This document shows, one piece after another, positions 26,116-34,549 of a stretch of DNA of 64,000 nt. The notes beneath the pieces were generated by a model that made no database searches, was not told the DNA's origin, and saw only the letters and a list, made by a program, of their open reading frames with translations. The position numbers were made by a program, and so were the translations under genes. How positions within the stretch are numbered: position 1 is the stretch's first letter; every line of letters begins with the position of its first letter. Source of the stretch: an uncultured Spirochaetaceae bacterium (GTDB taxonomy: Bacteria; Spirochaetota; Spirochaetia; Sphaerochaetales; Sphaerochaetaceae); assembly GCA_944388955.1 (NCBI GenBank), contig CALXKJ010000002.1:62001-126000 (forward strand), given 5' to 3'.

Positions 26116-26803
26116 AGAGCTTAGGGAAGGGGTGAAAGATGGATTTCCTATCTTCCTTGGTTATTTCACGACAGCACTGGCTTTCGGCCTTCTCACCAGA
26201 ACAAGCGGATTTTCCTTTGTGGAAGGAGTCCTCACGAGTGCCGTGACGTTTGCAGGCTCCGGACAGTTCCTGATGATGAATCTCTATAATGCAGGCTCTC
26301 TCTTTCTCAGTATCGTTGTATCCGTGTTCTTCATAAACAGCCGCTATATATTCATGGCATCATCGCTTTCGCAGAGGCTTTTGGATCCATCATCCATTTC
26401 CGGTCGTCTGATGTGCGGTTTCGGGACAGTCGATGAGGTTTTCACTGTCGCATCATTCAAAGGCAGGAAGCTCTCATACAGCTATATGGCAGGACTGATA
26501 TTCATTTCATATATTGGCTGGGTCTCCGGTACGGCTCTGGGCTTTGCCGCAGGCACCATCCTTCCGGAGGTCGTGCAGAAAGCCGCTGTGATAACAGTCT
26601 ACGCGATGTTCGCATCTCTTCTGGGCTCAGAAGCTGGACGTAATGCAAAAGCGCTGCTTGTGGCAGCTCTTTCAGCACTTCTGAATTCGCTTTTCATACT
26701 CGTCCTGCATCTGTCTACAGGCCTGTCATTCCTGATATCAATGATTGCTGCAACTATCTTTGGTGCACTGATTTATACTGACAAGGAGGCTGGTCTTGAA
26801 TAA
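26099..26803 (+). CDS. azlC: AzlC-family branched-chain amino acid exporter, large subunit
   Basis: A 234-residue membrane protein with about seven helices, which with AzlD exports branched-chain amino acids or analogues. The family core FPIFLGYFTTALAFGLLTRT and GSGQFLMMNL is present. The ATG at 26099 follows GGAGGGG and lies inside the end of the FAD gene; starts further upstream would only add read-through of that gene. AzlD follows with an 8-bp overlap. Confidence 0.9.
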   Translation: MAISCKELREGVKDGFPIFLGYFTTALAFGLLTRTSGFSFVEGVLTSAVTFAGSGQFLMMNLYNAGSLFLSIVVSVFFINSRYIFMASSLSQRLLDPSSISGRLMCGFGTVDEVFTVASFKGRKLSYSYMAGLIFISYIGWVSGTALGFAAGTILPEVVQKAAVITVYAMFASLLGSEAGRNAKALLVAALSALLNSLFILVLHLSTGLSFLISMIAATIFGALIYTDKEAGLE

Positions 26804-27107
26804 GCTTCTCCTGATATTCTCCTGCTCGCTCGCGACTCTTCTCCCGAGGATAATCCCGTATTTCGCTTCAAGATATCTTTCGCGTCTTCCTCGTTTCATA
26901 AGAAAGTGCATGCTTCTTCTTCCCGTTGCGGCGCTGGGTGCGCTTATCTTTCCGCTTGCGCTCACGGATTTCGGAGCTATGTGGTACGCAGGTCTTGCCG
27001 GAGTCTTTGCAGCATTTCTTGTCTCGCTCTTCCGTGGTCCCATGATACTTTCAATTGTCGTTGCACTTGTGTCCACAACGGGAATGCTTCTGGCGTTTTC
27101 CGCTTAG
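26796..27107 (+). CDS. azlD: AzlD-family transporter small subunit
   Basis: A 103-residue membrane protein with about four helices and the family signature LPRIIPYFASRYL at about residues 18-30. It starts with TTG, supported by AAGGAGG at 26783-26789. It is the partner of AzlC and of normal length. Confidence 0.88.
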   Translation: MNKLLLIFSCSLATLLPRIIPYFASRYLSRLPRFIRKCMLLLPVAALGALIFPLALTDFGAMWYAGLAGVFAAFLVSLFRGPMILSIVVALVSTTGMLLAFSA

Positions 27108-27115
27108 GAGTGGAG

Positions 27116-27655
27116 ATGAAAGGATGCATTGTCATCATCACAGGTTCCCCAGGGACAGGCAAGACGACAGTTTCTGGTATTCTTGCAGATATTTCAGATT
27201 ATCCCAGAACGATTCATCTTCATACCGATGACTTCTATCATTATTTAAGGAAAGGCTTCATACCTCCTCATCTCCCGGGATCAAACGAGCAGAACAGGGT
27301 AGTAGTTGAAGCGATTCTCCGTGCCTGTCAATGTTTCGCGGAAAACGGCTATTGTGTCATCGTGGACGGTATAATCGGACCATGGTTCATAGAGCCATGG
27401 GTAGAAGCAGCCAGAAAAGGCTATGAAATCCATTACATAATACTACGCGCTGGCAAAGACGAGACGCTAAGACGTGCAATCAGCCGTGATAAGCTTGGGC
27501 AAGATGCCAATACAGAGCTGGTGGAGAGCATGTGGCATCAGTTCGATAATCTCGGGGAATTCGAGAAATATGTCGTTGATGCTTCAGTTTCCTCTCCGGA
27601 TGTGACAGCGCTTCATGTCGATGAAGGAATCATTTCAGGGCGTTTCAGACTCTGA
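27116..27655 (+). CDS. P-loop kinase of the AAA_33/gluconate-kinase-like class
   Basis: A 179-residue small-molecule kinase. Walker A is TGSPGTGKTTVS at about residues 9-20, then HLHTDDFYHYL, a substrate-side acidic motif, and VIVDGIIGPWF. The C-terminal part has the LID-like RRAISRDKLG. It could phosphorylate a sugar, an antibiotic or a nucleoside; relatives include gluconate and chloramphenicol phosphotransferases. The start follows AGGAGTGGAG; a much longer upstream frame over azlD is not coding. The 3' end overlaps the convergent MFS gene by 21 bp. Confidence 0.8.
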   Translation: MKGCIVIITGSPGTGKTTVSGILADISDYPRTIHLHTDDFYHYLRKGFIPPHLPGSNEQNRVVVEAILRACQCFAENGYCVIVDGIIGPWFIEPWVEAARKGYEIHYIILRAGKDETLRRAISRDKLGQDANTELVESMWHQFDNLGEFEKYVVDASVSSPDVTALHVDEGIISGRFRL

Positions 27656-28810
27656 ATGATAATCAGTATGTTTTCCTCTGCTGTCTTTGAGCATGACCGC
27701 CGCCGGAACCACAGAGCAAAGGGCTGCAAAGCCGCATGCGAAGAATATAGCCTGTACACCAAGATAATCTGCAAGAAAACCGAAAAAGAGCGGTGCGATT
27801 GTATTTGCGATGCTTGTCGAGAGTGAATTGATACTGAATGCTGTTTCAAAATCATCCTTGCAGACTGACTCAGCAACCATTGTGCTTGTAATGGGGACAG
27901 TGCCTTTTGTAAGAAGTCCAAGAAGGAAGGCTAGTGTGGATATCGCTGTCAGAGATGGTGTAAGCGCGAGAGATACAAGCGATACGAAGATGCATATTTC
28001 AGAGCCTATGAAGAGATATTCCTTCCTGATTCTGTCTGTCAGTCTCCCCATTATTACTTTTCCCAGCAGATTGCCAATGAAGAATATGGAAGAGAATATA
28101 CCGATATAAGAGGCATCGATTCCCCTGAATGTCAGAAGAAATGGGATGAAGATGAAAAGGGAAGCATTTGCAAATGAGTCCATGAAGCTTGACGCGTTTG
28201 CGAGCGCGAATGGCTTTTTCTTCAGGATTCTGTAATCTGGTTTCCGCTTCACTTCAGTCTTTTTCTCATTCACTTTCCAATCCTTCCGGTGTGAAATGAT
28301 GAAGTACAGAAGAAAGAGCAGTATTGCAGCGCATCCATAAATTTCTGAGGCGGTTCTCCAGGATGAGAATCCGATTATGAAAGTCAGAAGCCCCGCCAGA
28401 GCGATTTTCCCTATATCACCAGTTGCGGCGAATATACCCATGTCCTTTCCGAGGCTTGATTTGGAAGAAACCTTTGCCACTGCCGAGAATGCGATTGGAT
28501 GGAAGATCCCGAAAGATACGCTGCCAAGAAGAAAGGCAAGTGTAACAGTGATGATTCCGCTGGAAAATCCCAGAAGAATAAATCCTGCCGCATAGCCAAG
28601 TACCGCAGCGCTGAGGATTCTCAAGGCTCCGAAACGGGAAGCCGCTATCCCTGCAGGAAGCGCAAGAACGATTCCCGAAAAGCTCAGAAGCGATCCAAGG
28701 AGTCCCACGAGAGTGAGCGAGATATTCAATTCATCTGCCGCAAAGGGCAGTATGAGTGGCATAGCCGCAAGATATCCGTCATTGAAAAGATGCAGGACAG
28801 GAAGAAACAT
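27635..28810 (-). CDS. MFS transporter
   Basis: A 391-residue major facilitator protein with about 12 helices. The N-half loop motif reads GIAASRFGALRIL and the mid-protein loop GRLTDRIRKEYLF. The general fold resembles the fosmidomycin-resistance/YfkF-type sub-family of drug or sugar exporters. The ATG at 28810 follows AAGGAG; an upstream in-frame start would add 24 non-membrane residues without a ribosome site. The substrate is unknown. Confidence 0.88.
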   Translation of the reverse strand: MFLPVLHLFNDGYLAAMPLILPFAADELNISLTLVGLLGSLLSFSGIVLALPAGIAASRFGALRILSAAVLGYAAGFILLGFSSGIITVTLAFLLGSVSFGIFHPIAFSAVAKVSSKSSLGKDMGIFAATGDIGKIALAGLLTFIIGFSSWRTASEIYGCAAILLFLLYFIISHRKDWKVNEKKTEVKRKPDYRILKKKPFALANASSFMDSFANASLFIFIPFLLTFRGIDASYIGIFSSIFFIGNLLGKVIMGRLTDRIRKEYLFIGSEICIFVSLVSLALTPSLTAISTLAFLLGLLTKGTVPITSTMVAESVCKDDFETAFSINSLSTSIANTIAPLFFGFLADYLGVQAIFFACGFAALCSVVPAAVMLKDSRGKHTDYHSESETP

Positions 28811-28897
28811 CGGAAACTCCTTCTTTCTGATAATACATGAAACAGATGGATGTGAAACACTGCCATTGATTCTGCAATACATTAAAGGAATGAAAAA

Positions 28898-28923
28898 GGA
28901 GCGGCTTCTTGGATTACCGCTCC
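28898..28923 (-). terminator. terminator downstream of tRNA-Val
   Basis: GGAGCGG (28898-28904) pairs with CCGCTCC (28917-28923) around a 12-nt loop. On the minus strand it is followed by TTTTTCATT. Confidence 0.75.
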
Positions 28924-28968
28924 TCGCTTCATGAGAAAAGGCTTTGTATCACCTTTTGTGTCTTTAGA

Positions 28969-29040
28969 TGGGCGCGATTGGGATTGAACCAACGACCCCT
29001 ACCGTGTGAAGGTAATGCTCTCCCGCTGAGCTACGCGCCC
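28969..29040 (-). tRNA. tRNA-Val (anticodon CAC)
   Basis: A complete cloverleaf lies on the minus strand. The acceptor is GGGCGCG/CGCGCCC, the D arm contains AGCTCAGCGGGAGAGC, the anticodon loop TTCACAC gives CAC, and the T loop is TTCAATC. The discriminator is A, with no encoded CCA. It reads GUG codons. Confidence 0.96.
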
Positions 29041-29128
29041 GAATGTGAACATGCTGATTATGCCCGCATTGAGGATTATTGTAAAGCTGGTTGGCTGAAA
29101 TTCCTGAAACTTCAGGGGATTTTCATGC

Positions 29129-29143
29129 TAACATTGCGCTATG
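29129..29143 (+). promoter_or_regulatory. leaderless -10 box of the flavodoxin gene
   Basis: TAACAT (29129-29134) ends 6 nt before the ATG at 29141. There is no Shine-Dalgarno sequence in the upstream bases, and the -35 region is weak. Confidence 0.45.
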
Positions 29144-29641
29144 AGAATTTCGATAGTCTATTGGAGCCTTACAGGACATACTGCTGAGATGGCTGAGGAA
29201 ATTGCATCCGGAATACGGAAAGAGGGTGTAGAGGCAAAAGCCTTCAACATTCATGAGACTGTTTCAGATAACGAATATATTGAGTCTTCATCTGGGCTTA
29301 TAATAGGCACCCCTGTGTATCTTGCATCGAGTGTGTGGCAGATACATAAATGGCTGGAGGAAGATTCGAAAGGAAGCAATCTTTCTGGTAAGCTTGGAGG
29401 TGCGTTCGCTACTGCTCATTTCGCGCAGGGTGGTGCGGATACGGCTATTATGGATCTGCTTGGTCTGATGCTTGTGAAAGGCATGGTTGTCTACTCAGGC
29501 GGCGGGAGCTTCGGGCTTCCGATAATTCACCATGGGCCTGTTGCGCTTGATAAAGTTGGAGACCATTTCGATGAAAGCCGTGAGATGTTCCGGATTTACG
29601 GCTCACGCTTCGCATCAAAAGCAAAGGATTTATTCAGTTAA
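29141..29641 (+). CDS. flavodoxin-family protein
   Basis: A 166-residue flavodoxin fold. The FMN phosphate loop is SLTGHTAEMAE at about residues 9-19, followed by IIGTPVYLASSVW and a third loop AHFAQGGADTAIMD. It resembles WrbA-like or short NAD(P)H-quinone oxidoreductase flavodoxins more than electron-carrier flavodoxins. The stop overlaps the convergent riboflavin kinase gene by 12 bp, placing an FMN-binding protein next to an FMN-making enzyme. Confidence 0.85.
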   Translation: MRISIVYWSLTGHTAEMAEEIASGIRKEGVEAKAFNIHETVSDNEYIESSSGLIIGTPVYLASSVWQIHKWLEEDSKGSNLSGKLGGAFATAHFAQGGADTAIMDLLGLMLVKGMVVYSGGGSFGLPIIHHGPVALDKVGDHFDESREMFRIYGSRFASKAKDLFS

Positions 29642-30034
29642 GAGCTCTATCGCTCTCTCCATATCTTTTCTTACCTGGTCCCTGACTTCCTCCAGGTTCC
29701 TCATCCTCTGTATCGAGCGGAGAAAGTACATCACTTCCAGTGTCATTCTCTCTCCATAGATATCTTTGTCAAAAGCATGGATATTGGTTTCGATAGTGAA
29801 GCGCCTGTCATTATCAACAGTCGGGCGTTCACCTATATTGGTGACTCCGATGAACACACCTTCCGGAAGATAGACTTTCGAGGCGTATACTCCTTCTGCC
29901 GGAATTTCCATGCTTCTGTCAGGGAGAAGGTTTGCTGTGGGCATTCCGACTGTGTGCCCCAGTCCCTTGCCGTGAACGACAGTCCCTGAAATCTCGACGA
30001 TGTGAATATCAGAAGGAGTATGATTCAGGCTCAT
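29630..30034 (-). CDS. stand-alone riboflavin kinase domain
   Basis: A 134-residue flavokinase domain that makes FMN from riboflavin. It shows GKGLGHTVGMPTANL, GVYASKV, GVTNIGERPTV and the catalytic-glutamate region IETNIHAFDKDIYGERM. Bacterial RibF normally carries an N-terminal FMN adenylyltransferase domain, which is absent here. The ATG at 30034 lies inside the end of the upstream gene (26-bp overlap) without a clear ribosome site. A second RibF that makes FAD is expected elsewhere in the genome. Confidence 0.85.
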   Translation of the reverse strand: MSLNHTPSDIHIVEISGTVVHGKGLGHTVGMPTANLLPDRSMEIPAEGVYASKVYLPEGVFIGVTNIGERPTVDNDRRFTIETNIHAFDKDIYGERMTLEVMYFLRSIQRMRNLEEVRDQVRKDMERAIELLTE

Positions 30035-30413
30035 GGGTGAAAGAAGCAATCACAGATCTACAATCAGAGAGAGCGAATACTTCCGTATTGCCGTCATCCG
30101 GGTCATACATCGCTTTTAACTCCGGGTATGCATCAAGCATGGATACCAGTGCTTCGCGTCTGTCATCTTCTACGGCGATTGCAGTAAGCCTTATCCAGTC
30201 ACCGCCAAGCATCGCAGATATCTCAATCTTCGGATTCCTGTGGATTTCAGCGCTGACATTCTTTTTCTTTCCTGTCTGTATGTAAAGCTTTCCATCGAAC
30301 TCATGAATCGTCCCGAAGGGCCTTACTCTGGGTTGTCCGTTGTCATCTGTCGCGAGGAAATATGTTCCTGCAGCCTTGAGAAATTCCAATGTCCTTTTCT
30401 TTCCGTCTTCCAT
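30009..30413 (-). CDS. pyridoxamine 5'-phosphate oxidase-like flavin-binding protein
   Basis: A 134-residue split-barrel protein starting with the family pattern LEFLKAAGTYFLATDDNGQP and RVRPFGTIHEFDGKLYIQTG. Relatives bind FMN or F420, though the physiological substrate is usually unknown. It is transcribed just upstream of the riboflavin kinase with overlapping ends, so cofactor and apoprotein may be made together. The ATG has no Shine-Dalgarno; a poor -10 (TAACCT) lies 6 nt upstream. Confidence 0.82.
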   Translation of the reverse strand: MEDGKKRTLEFLKAAGTYFLATDDNGQPRVRPFGTIHEFDGKLYIQTGKKKNVSAEIHRNPKIEISAMLGGDWIRLTAIAVEDDRREALVSMLDAYPELKAMYDPDDGNTEVFALSDCRSVIASFTHEPESYSF

Positions 30414-30497
30414 ATAGACAGGTTACCGCTTTTCCGGGCTGTCAGCTATAGATTATCTTCCGCTATGGGATTAATATGCGGCTGGTTGTGAGGCGAT

Positions 30498-31820
30498 ATG
30501 GCTGCAGATCTTACCCAAGGACGTCCTTTACCTGTTCTCTTCCGTTTTTCCCTTCCTGTGATAGGAGGGAATCTATTCCAGCTTTTCTATACGCTTGCTG
30601 ACACATTGATTGTCGGTCAGACAATAGGTGAGGACGCACTGGCTGCAGTCGGAGCGACGTCAGTATTCGTCTATTTCATCCTCTGCTTCATCACCGGTAT
30701 GACTGGTGGATTCTCTATAATCCTTGCTCACGACATAGGAAGCAGAAGGGAAGAGGATGCGAAACGCAATATCGTGGCATCGATTTATATCTCGATTGCT
30801 GTGACAATCGTGATTACCGCAGTGACATGCATTTTCTCAAAAGGCATCATCCGTCTGATGAGGATTCCTGACACTATTGCAGCGGATGCATATACATATA
30901 TGGTGATAGTGCTGGCAGGAACGGGTGCGACAGTTCTTTATAACCTCATATCCAACATACTCAGGGCATTGGGGGATAGCCGTCTTCCGCTTATATACCT
31001 TATCATCTCGTCACTTCTGAATGTCGTTCTCGATATTGTCTTCATCGTTCCGTGCGGAATGGGAGTGGGCGGAGCTGCCGCAGCGACAGTCCTTTCCCAG
31101 CTTCTTTCGGGAATCCTTTCGCTCATCTCTGCGAAAAAGCGCTATGGTGTGATGAGTATAGAGAGAAAATACTGGAGACTTGAGGCTCAGTCTTTGAAGC
31201 GCAATCTCAATCTTGGTTTCATAATGGGATTCCAGATGTCGGTAATGTGCATAGGACAGGTCGTGATGCAGTCCTCTGTTAATAGATTCGGGACTTCAGC
31301 GATTGCTGGCTACACAGCCGCGACGAAGATGGATCAGCTCTCTGTGCTGATCAATGGCTCATATGTCTCTATCGTCTCCGCATTCGTTTCGCAGAATCAG
31401 GGAGCAGGGGAGACTGAAAGGATACGTGATGGGGTGAAGGCCTCTCTTCTTCTTGCCTTGATTACCGATGCTCTTATCATGGGCATAATCGTTCTCGTTG
31501 AGCCATTTGTAGTTCCTCTTTTTGTTTCCAGTCCTTCTCCTGACACGTATGTGTATTGCCGTGATTTCTTCCTCATTACGGTGCCATTCTATCCTCTTCT
31601 TGGAATACTTTGCGTATACCGCACTGCTGTGCAATCACTTGGCAATTCAAAGGCTCCGTTCGCGGCTTGCATCGCGGAACTTGCTGCCAGATGCTCTGCG
31701 TCCATTCTTCTTGCTGTCTATGCGGGCTATCGTGGTGTTGTCTTCTCAACACCATTTGCATGGCTTCTCGCGGATATAATCGTTGTCACTGCATACGCTA
31801 TGATGATGCGGCGGCATTGA
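30498..31820 (+). CDS. MATE-family efflux transporter (third copy)
   Basis: A 440-residue MATE transporter with about 12 helices; the N-terminus has PVIGGNLFQLFYTLADTLIV and GEDALAAVGA. It is closer to the MATE at 8089 than to that at 19345. A short GAGG ribosome site at 30490-30493 precedes the ATG. The substrate is unknown. It precedes the nucleoside importer but is separated by a 134-bp control region, so it is probably a separate unit. Confidence 0.92.
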   Translation: MAADLTQGRPLPVLFRFSLPVIGGNLFQLFYTLADTLIVGQTIGEDALAAVGATSVFVYFILCFITGMTGGFSIILAHDIGSRREEDAKRNIVASIYISIAVTIVITAVTCIFSKGIIRLMRIPDTIAADAYTYMVIVLAGTGATVLYNLISNILRALGDSRLPLIYLIISSLLNVVLDIVFIVPCGMGVGGAAAATVLSQLLSGILSLISAKKRYGVMSIERKYWRLEAQSLKRNLNLGFIMGFQMSVMCIGQVVMQSSVNRFGTSAIAGYTAATKMDQLSVLINGSYVSIVSAFVSQNQGAGETERIRDGVKASLLLALITDALIMGIIVLVEPFVVPLFVSSPSPDTYVYCRDFFLITVPFYPLLGILCVYRTAVQSLGNSKAPFAACIAELAARCSASILLAVYAGYRGVVFSTPFAWLLADIIVVTAYAMMMRRH

Positions 31821-31872
31821 AGTATAAATTCGCTGCGAGAAATCCAAATTTCTGCGAGTGCAGTCGGTGTGT

Positions 31873-31933
31873 TGCATTTTGGTGCATTTTTTCCAAGTTT
31901 TATTCACACAGATTTAATACATCTGTTACTATC
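31873..31933 (+). promoter_or_regulatory. candidate control region of the nucleoside importer
   Basis: TGCATTTT occurs twice 10 bp apart (31873, 31883). An inverted repeat ACAGAT-N7-ATCTGT lies at 31908-31926, next to a possible -10 TACTAT (31928-31933). The ribosome site AAAGGAG precedes the ATG at 31955. No purine-riboswitch fold was recognised. Confidence 0.35.
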
Positions 31934-31954
31934 GTAGGTGAAAGGAGAACCACT

Positions 31955-32986
31955 ATGAAGAAGATTCTAGTTTTAGCTCTCGTGCTTGTTGCTTCCCTGT
32001 CTGTGTTTGCAGGTGGCAGCAAGGATTCATCTACTGCGGACGATGGGACAATCAAGATAGCTCTTATCATAGAGAACACAATCGATGACAAGGGCTGGTG
32101 CCAGTCTATGCATGATGGTATCACACAGGCTATTGCCGCTATGCCTGACAAGAAGATCGAATACAGCTATGCTGAGAAGATGCTTCCTGTTGATGCCGGC
32201 TCAATCGCACGCCAGTATGTTGCCCAGGGTTATGATCTTATCATCGCTCATGGTGCCCAGTACAAGAATCTCGTGCTTGAGATCGCTGAAGAGTATCCAG
32301 ATGTATCATTCGCATTCGGTACTTCTTCTGAAATCGGACCTGCAAATGTATTCACATACATGCCTGAATCAGAAGAGACTGGATTCCTCAACGGTATGAT
32401 AGCTGGATCCATTACAGAGGATAACATCGTAGGTGTTGTCGGTCCTGTAGATTCTGGCGATTCTGCACGTTATAACCGCGGTTTCGTTCTTGGTGTACAG
32501 TCTGTGAATCCAGAGGCAAAGATTCTTGTCGCTCATTCCGGCTCGTTCTCCGATTACGTGAAGGCTGCTGAAGTCGCTCAGTCACAGCTCGCATCGGGAG
32601 CAGATGTTCTCACAGGTTCATCCCAGCAGGCTATTGGAGCTCTTCGCGCGACAGCTGAGAGCCCGATAGCAATGTGGCTTGGACAGGATACAGCTCAGCT
32701 TACAACTGAGGAAGGCAAGGCAAAGTGCGTTGCAGCATGTGCATATAACTATGCAGCTGTAGTCATTAACCTCGTAAATAAGATTGAAAGCGGAGTGAAG
32801 GGCGGCGAGTGCATCCCGATGAACTTTGCTAATGGCGGTTTCGTATTCGCTTATAACCCGGATCTTGAGGCTGAATGGGTAACACCAGAGCTCAAGGCCG
32901 CTGTACAGGAAGCTATGGACAGCTTCATTGCAGACCCAGATGGCACACTTGCTGACTGGGCAGATGTTGATTACTCAACTCTTTGA
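31955..32986 (+). CDS. BMP/PnrA-family nucleoside-binding protein
   Basis: A 343-residue basic-membrane-protein-family binding protein that would deliver purine nucleosides to the ABC importer encoded next. The signal peptide (residues 1-20) ends SVFAGGSKDSS without a lipobox cysteine. The family start IALIIENTIDDKGWCQSMHDG and the mid-region VGPVDSGDSARYNRGFVLGV are present. The start at 31955 follows AAAGGAG; a longer upstream frame overlaps the MATE gene and is not coding. The neighbours are the classical nucleoside ABC set. Confidence 0.93.
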   Translation: MKKILVLALVLVASLSVFAGGSKDSSTADDGTIKIALIIENTIDDKGWCQSMHDGITQAIAAMPDKKIEYSYAEKMLPVDAGSIARQYVAQGYDLIIAHGAQYKNLVLEIAEEYPDVSFAFGTSSEIGPANVFTYMPESEETGFLNGMIAGSITEDNIVGVVGPVDSGDSARYNRGFVLGVQSVNPEAKILVAHSGSFSDYVKAAEVAQSQLASGADVLTGSSQQAIGALRATAESPIAMWLGQDTAQLTTEEGKAKCVAACAYNYAAVVINLVNKIESGVKGGECIPMNFANGGFVFAYNPDLEAEWVTPELKAAVQEAMDSFIADPDGTLADWADVDYSTL

Positions 32987-32996
32987 TTCCACACAG

Positions 32997-33018
32997 GGCA
33001 GAGCATTATCGCTCTGCC
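32997..33018 (+). terminator. hairpin between the binding protein and ATPase genes
   Basis: GGCAGAGC (32997-33004) pairs with GCTCTGCC (33011-33018) around a 6-nt loop, followed by TTTCTC. As a leaky terminator or mRNA-stabilising stem it would raise binding-protein levels over the membrane components, as is common in ABC operons. Confidence 0.6.
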
Positions 33019-33031
33019 TTTCTCAGATGCT

Positions 33032-34549
33032 ATGGAAAATAAAATAAGAAGTCTCCGTATGGAGCATATTTCAAAACGCTTCCCTGGAGTTCTTGCATCC
33101 GATGATATCTCTATCAGTGTCGGAGAAGGGGAAGTGCTAGCGCTTGTCGGCGAGAATGGTGCTGGCAAGACTACACTCATGAATATTCTCATGGGACTTT
33201 ATCAGCAGGATGAGGGAAGAATCCTCATAAATGATGAGGAAGTCCATTTCAAGGGACCTGAAGACGCCTTCAAGGCAGGGCTCGGGATGGTTCATCAGAC
33301 ATATATGCTGGTGCATAATATGACTGTTACTGAGAATATCGCATTGGGATATAAGAAAGCCTGGAAAGGCATTCATCTCGATATGAAGAAAGTCCGTGAT
33401 AAAGTTGTGGAGGTTTCCGAGCATTATGGACTTGCGGTAAATCCTGATGCATATATCTGGCAGCTGTCTGTCGGTGAACAGCAGAAAGTAGAGCTTGTGA
33501 AGACACTCTGTCTGGGCGCAAGATTCCTTATTCTCGACGAGCCTACTTCCGCATTGACGCCTCAGGAGGTTGATGAGCTGATTGTCCTTCTGCATCGCAT
33601 GACATCAGAGCTTTCCATCATCTTCATTTCCCATAAACTGCAGGAAGTCAAAGCCCTTTCCAATAAAGTCACGATACTAAGGCATGGAAAAGTCGTGTTC
33701 AGCGGCAATACTGATGATTATTCATCGGAGGAAATCGCCGCGAAGATGACTGGGCATGAAATCATCCTTCCCAAGAATAATGAGAAGAATGAGAATGGTG
33801 AGACAGTCCTTTCAATAAAGGATATCGTCGTGAAGTCCGATATGGACACAGCGGCTCTAGATCATCTCTCTCTTGATATCAAGGCGGGCGAGATTGTCGG
33901 TCTTGCTGGTGTTTCCGGCAATGGGCAGCGTGAGCTTGCCGAAGTCATAAATGGCCTCAGGAAGTGTGAAAGCGGTAGTATCTCTTTCTTTGGAAATGAA
34001 ATACAGAACAAGAACGCGGAAGATATCATACGTCATGGCATGGGTTATATTCCTGAAGAGAGAAACACCGAAGGAATAGTCCCCGGTTTCTCAATAAAAG
34101 AGAATTTCATCCTGAAGGATTCCACATCCGCGCCTTTTGCCCATTCATCAATAATGAATGGCAAAGCAATTGATGAGAATGCTGAGAGCCTTATCAGGAA
34201 ATTCGATGTCAGATGCCCTGGGATAAACACAGCTGCAGGCTCCCTTTCCGGAGGTAATATCCAGAAAGTCATCCTTGCCCGCGAAATCGAGCGCAAGCCG
34301 AAGTTCCTAGTTGCTGTCTATCCGACACGTGGCCTCGATATGGGTGCTGTCGAATTCATTCATCAGAAGCTTCTGGAGATAAGGAAGAGCGGAGTAGGTA
34401 TCCTTCTCATTTCCGAAGAACTCGATGAGATAATGGATCTCTCTGACAGAATCGCCGTCATTTACAAAGGCTCTATACAGCGTGTGCTGGATAAAGCGGA
34501 GGCGACAAGGGAGAATCTTGGAATACTGATGGCAGGAGTCAAGCTATGA
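33032..34549 (+). CDS. nucleoside ABC transporter ATPase, double-domain
   Basis: A 505-residue tandem ATPase of the type serving BMP-family nucleoside importers (YufO/NupO). The first domain has GENGAGKTT, LSVGEQQKVEL and LILDEPTSALT. The second has the degenerate Walker A GVSGNGQREL, signature LSGGNIQKVILARE and a C-terminal switch region. In this family the second site is normally degenerate. It shares an ATGA overlap with the permease. Confidence 0.93.
   Translation: MENKIRSLRMEHISKRFPGVLASDDISISVGEGEVLALVGENGAGKTTLMNILMGLYQQDEGRILINDEEVHFKGPEDAFKAGLGMVHQTYMLVHNMTVTENIALGYKKAWKGIHLDMKKVRDKVVEVSEHYGLAVNPDAYIWQLSVGEQQKVELVKTLCLGARFLILDEPTSALTPQEVDELIVLLHRMTSELSIIFISHKLQEVKALSNKVTILRHGKVVFSGNTDDYSSEEIAAKMTGHEIILPKNNEKNENGETVLSIKDIVVKSDMDTAALDHLSLDIKAGEIVGLAGVSGNGQRELAEVINGLRKCESGSISFFGNEIQNKNAEDIIRHGMGYIPEERNTEGIVPGFSIKENFILKDSTSAPFAHSSIMNGKAIDENAESLIRKFDVRCPGINTAAGSLSGGNIQKVILAREIERKPKFLVAVYPTRGLDMGAVEFIHQKLLEIRKSGVGILLISEELDEIMDLSDRIAVIYKGSIQRVLDKAEATRENLGILMAGVKL

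Noticed and set aside
26906-27115. N-terminal extension of the small kinase
   Set aside because: It is the azlD gene read in another frame; the ribosome site and P-loop support the ATG at 27116.
31821-31954. Purine riboswitch before the nucleoside-binding protein
   Set aside because: The conserved three-way-junction core could not be found; only short direct and inverted repeats are present.
31610-31954. N-terminal extension of the BmpA-like protein
   Set aside because: It overlaps the MATE gene in another frame and has no ribosome site; the signal peptide begins at 31955.
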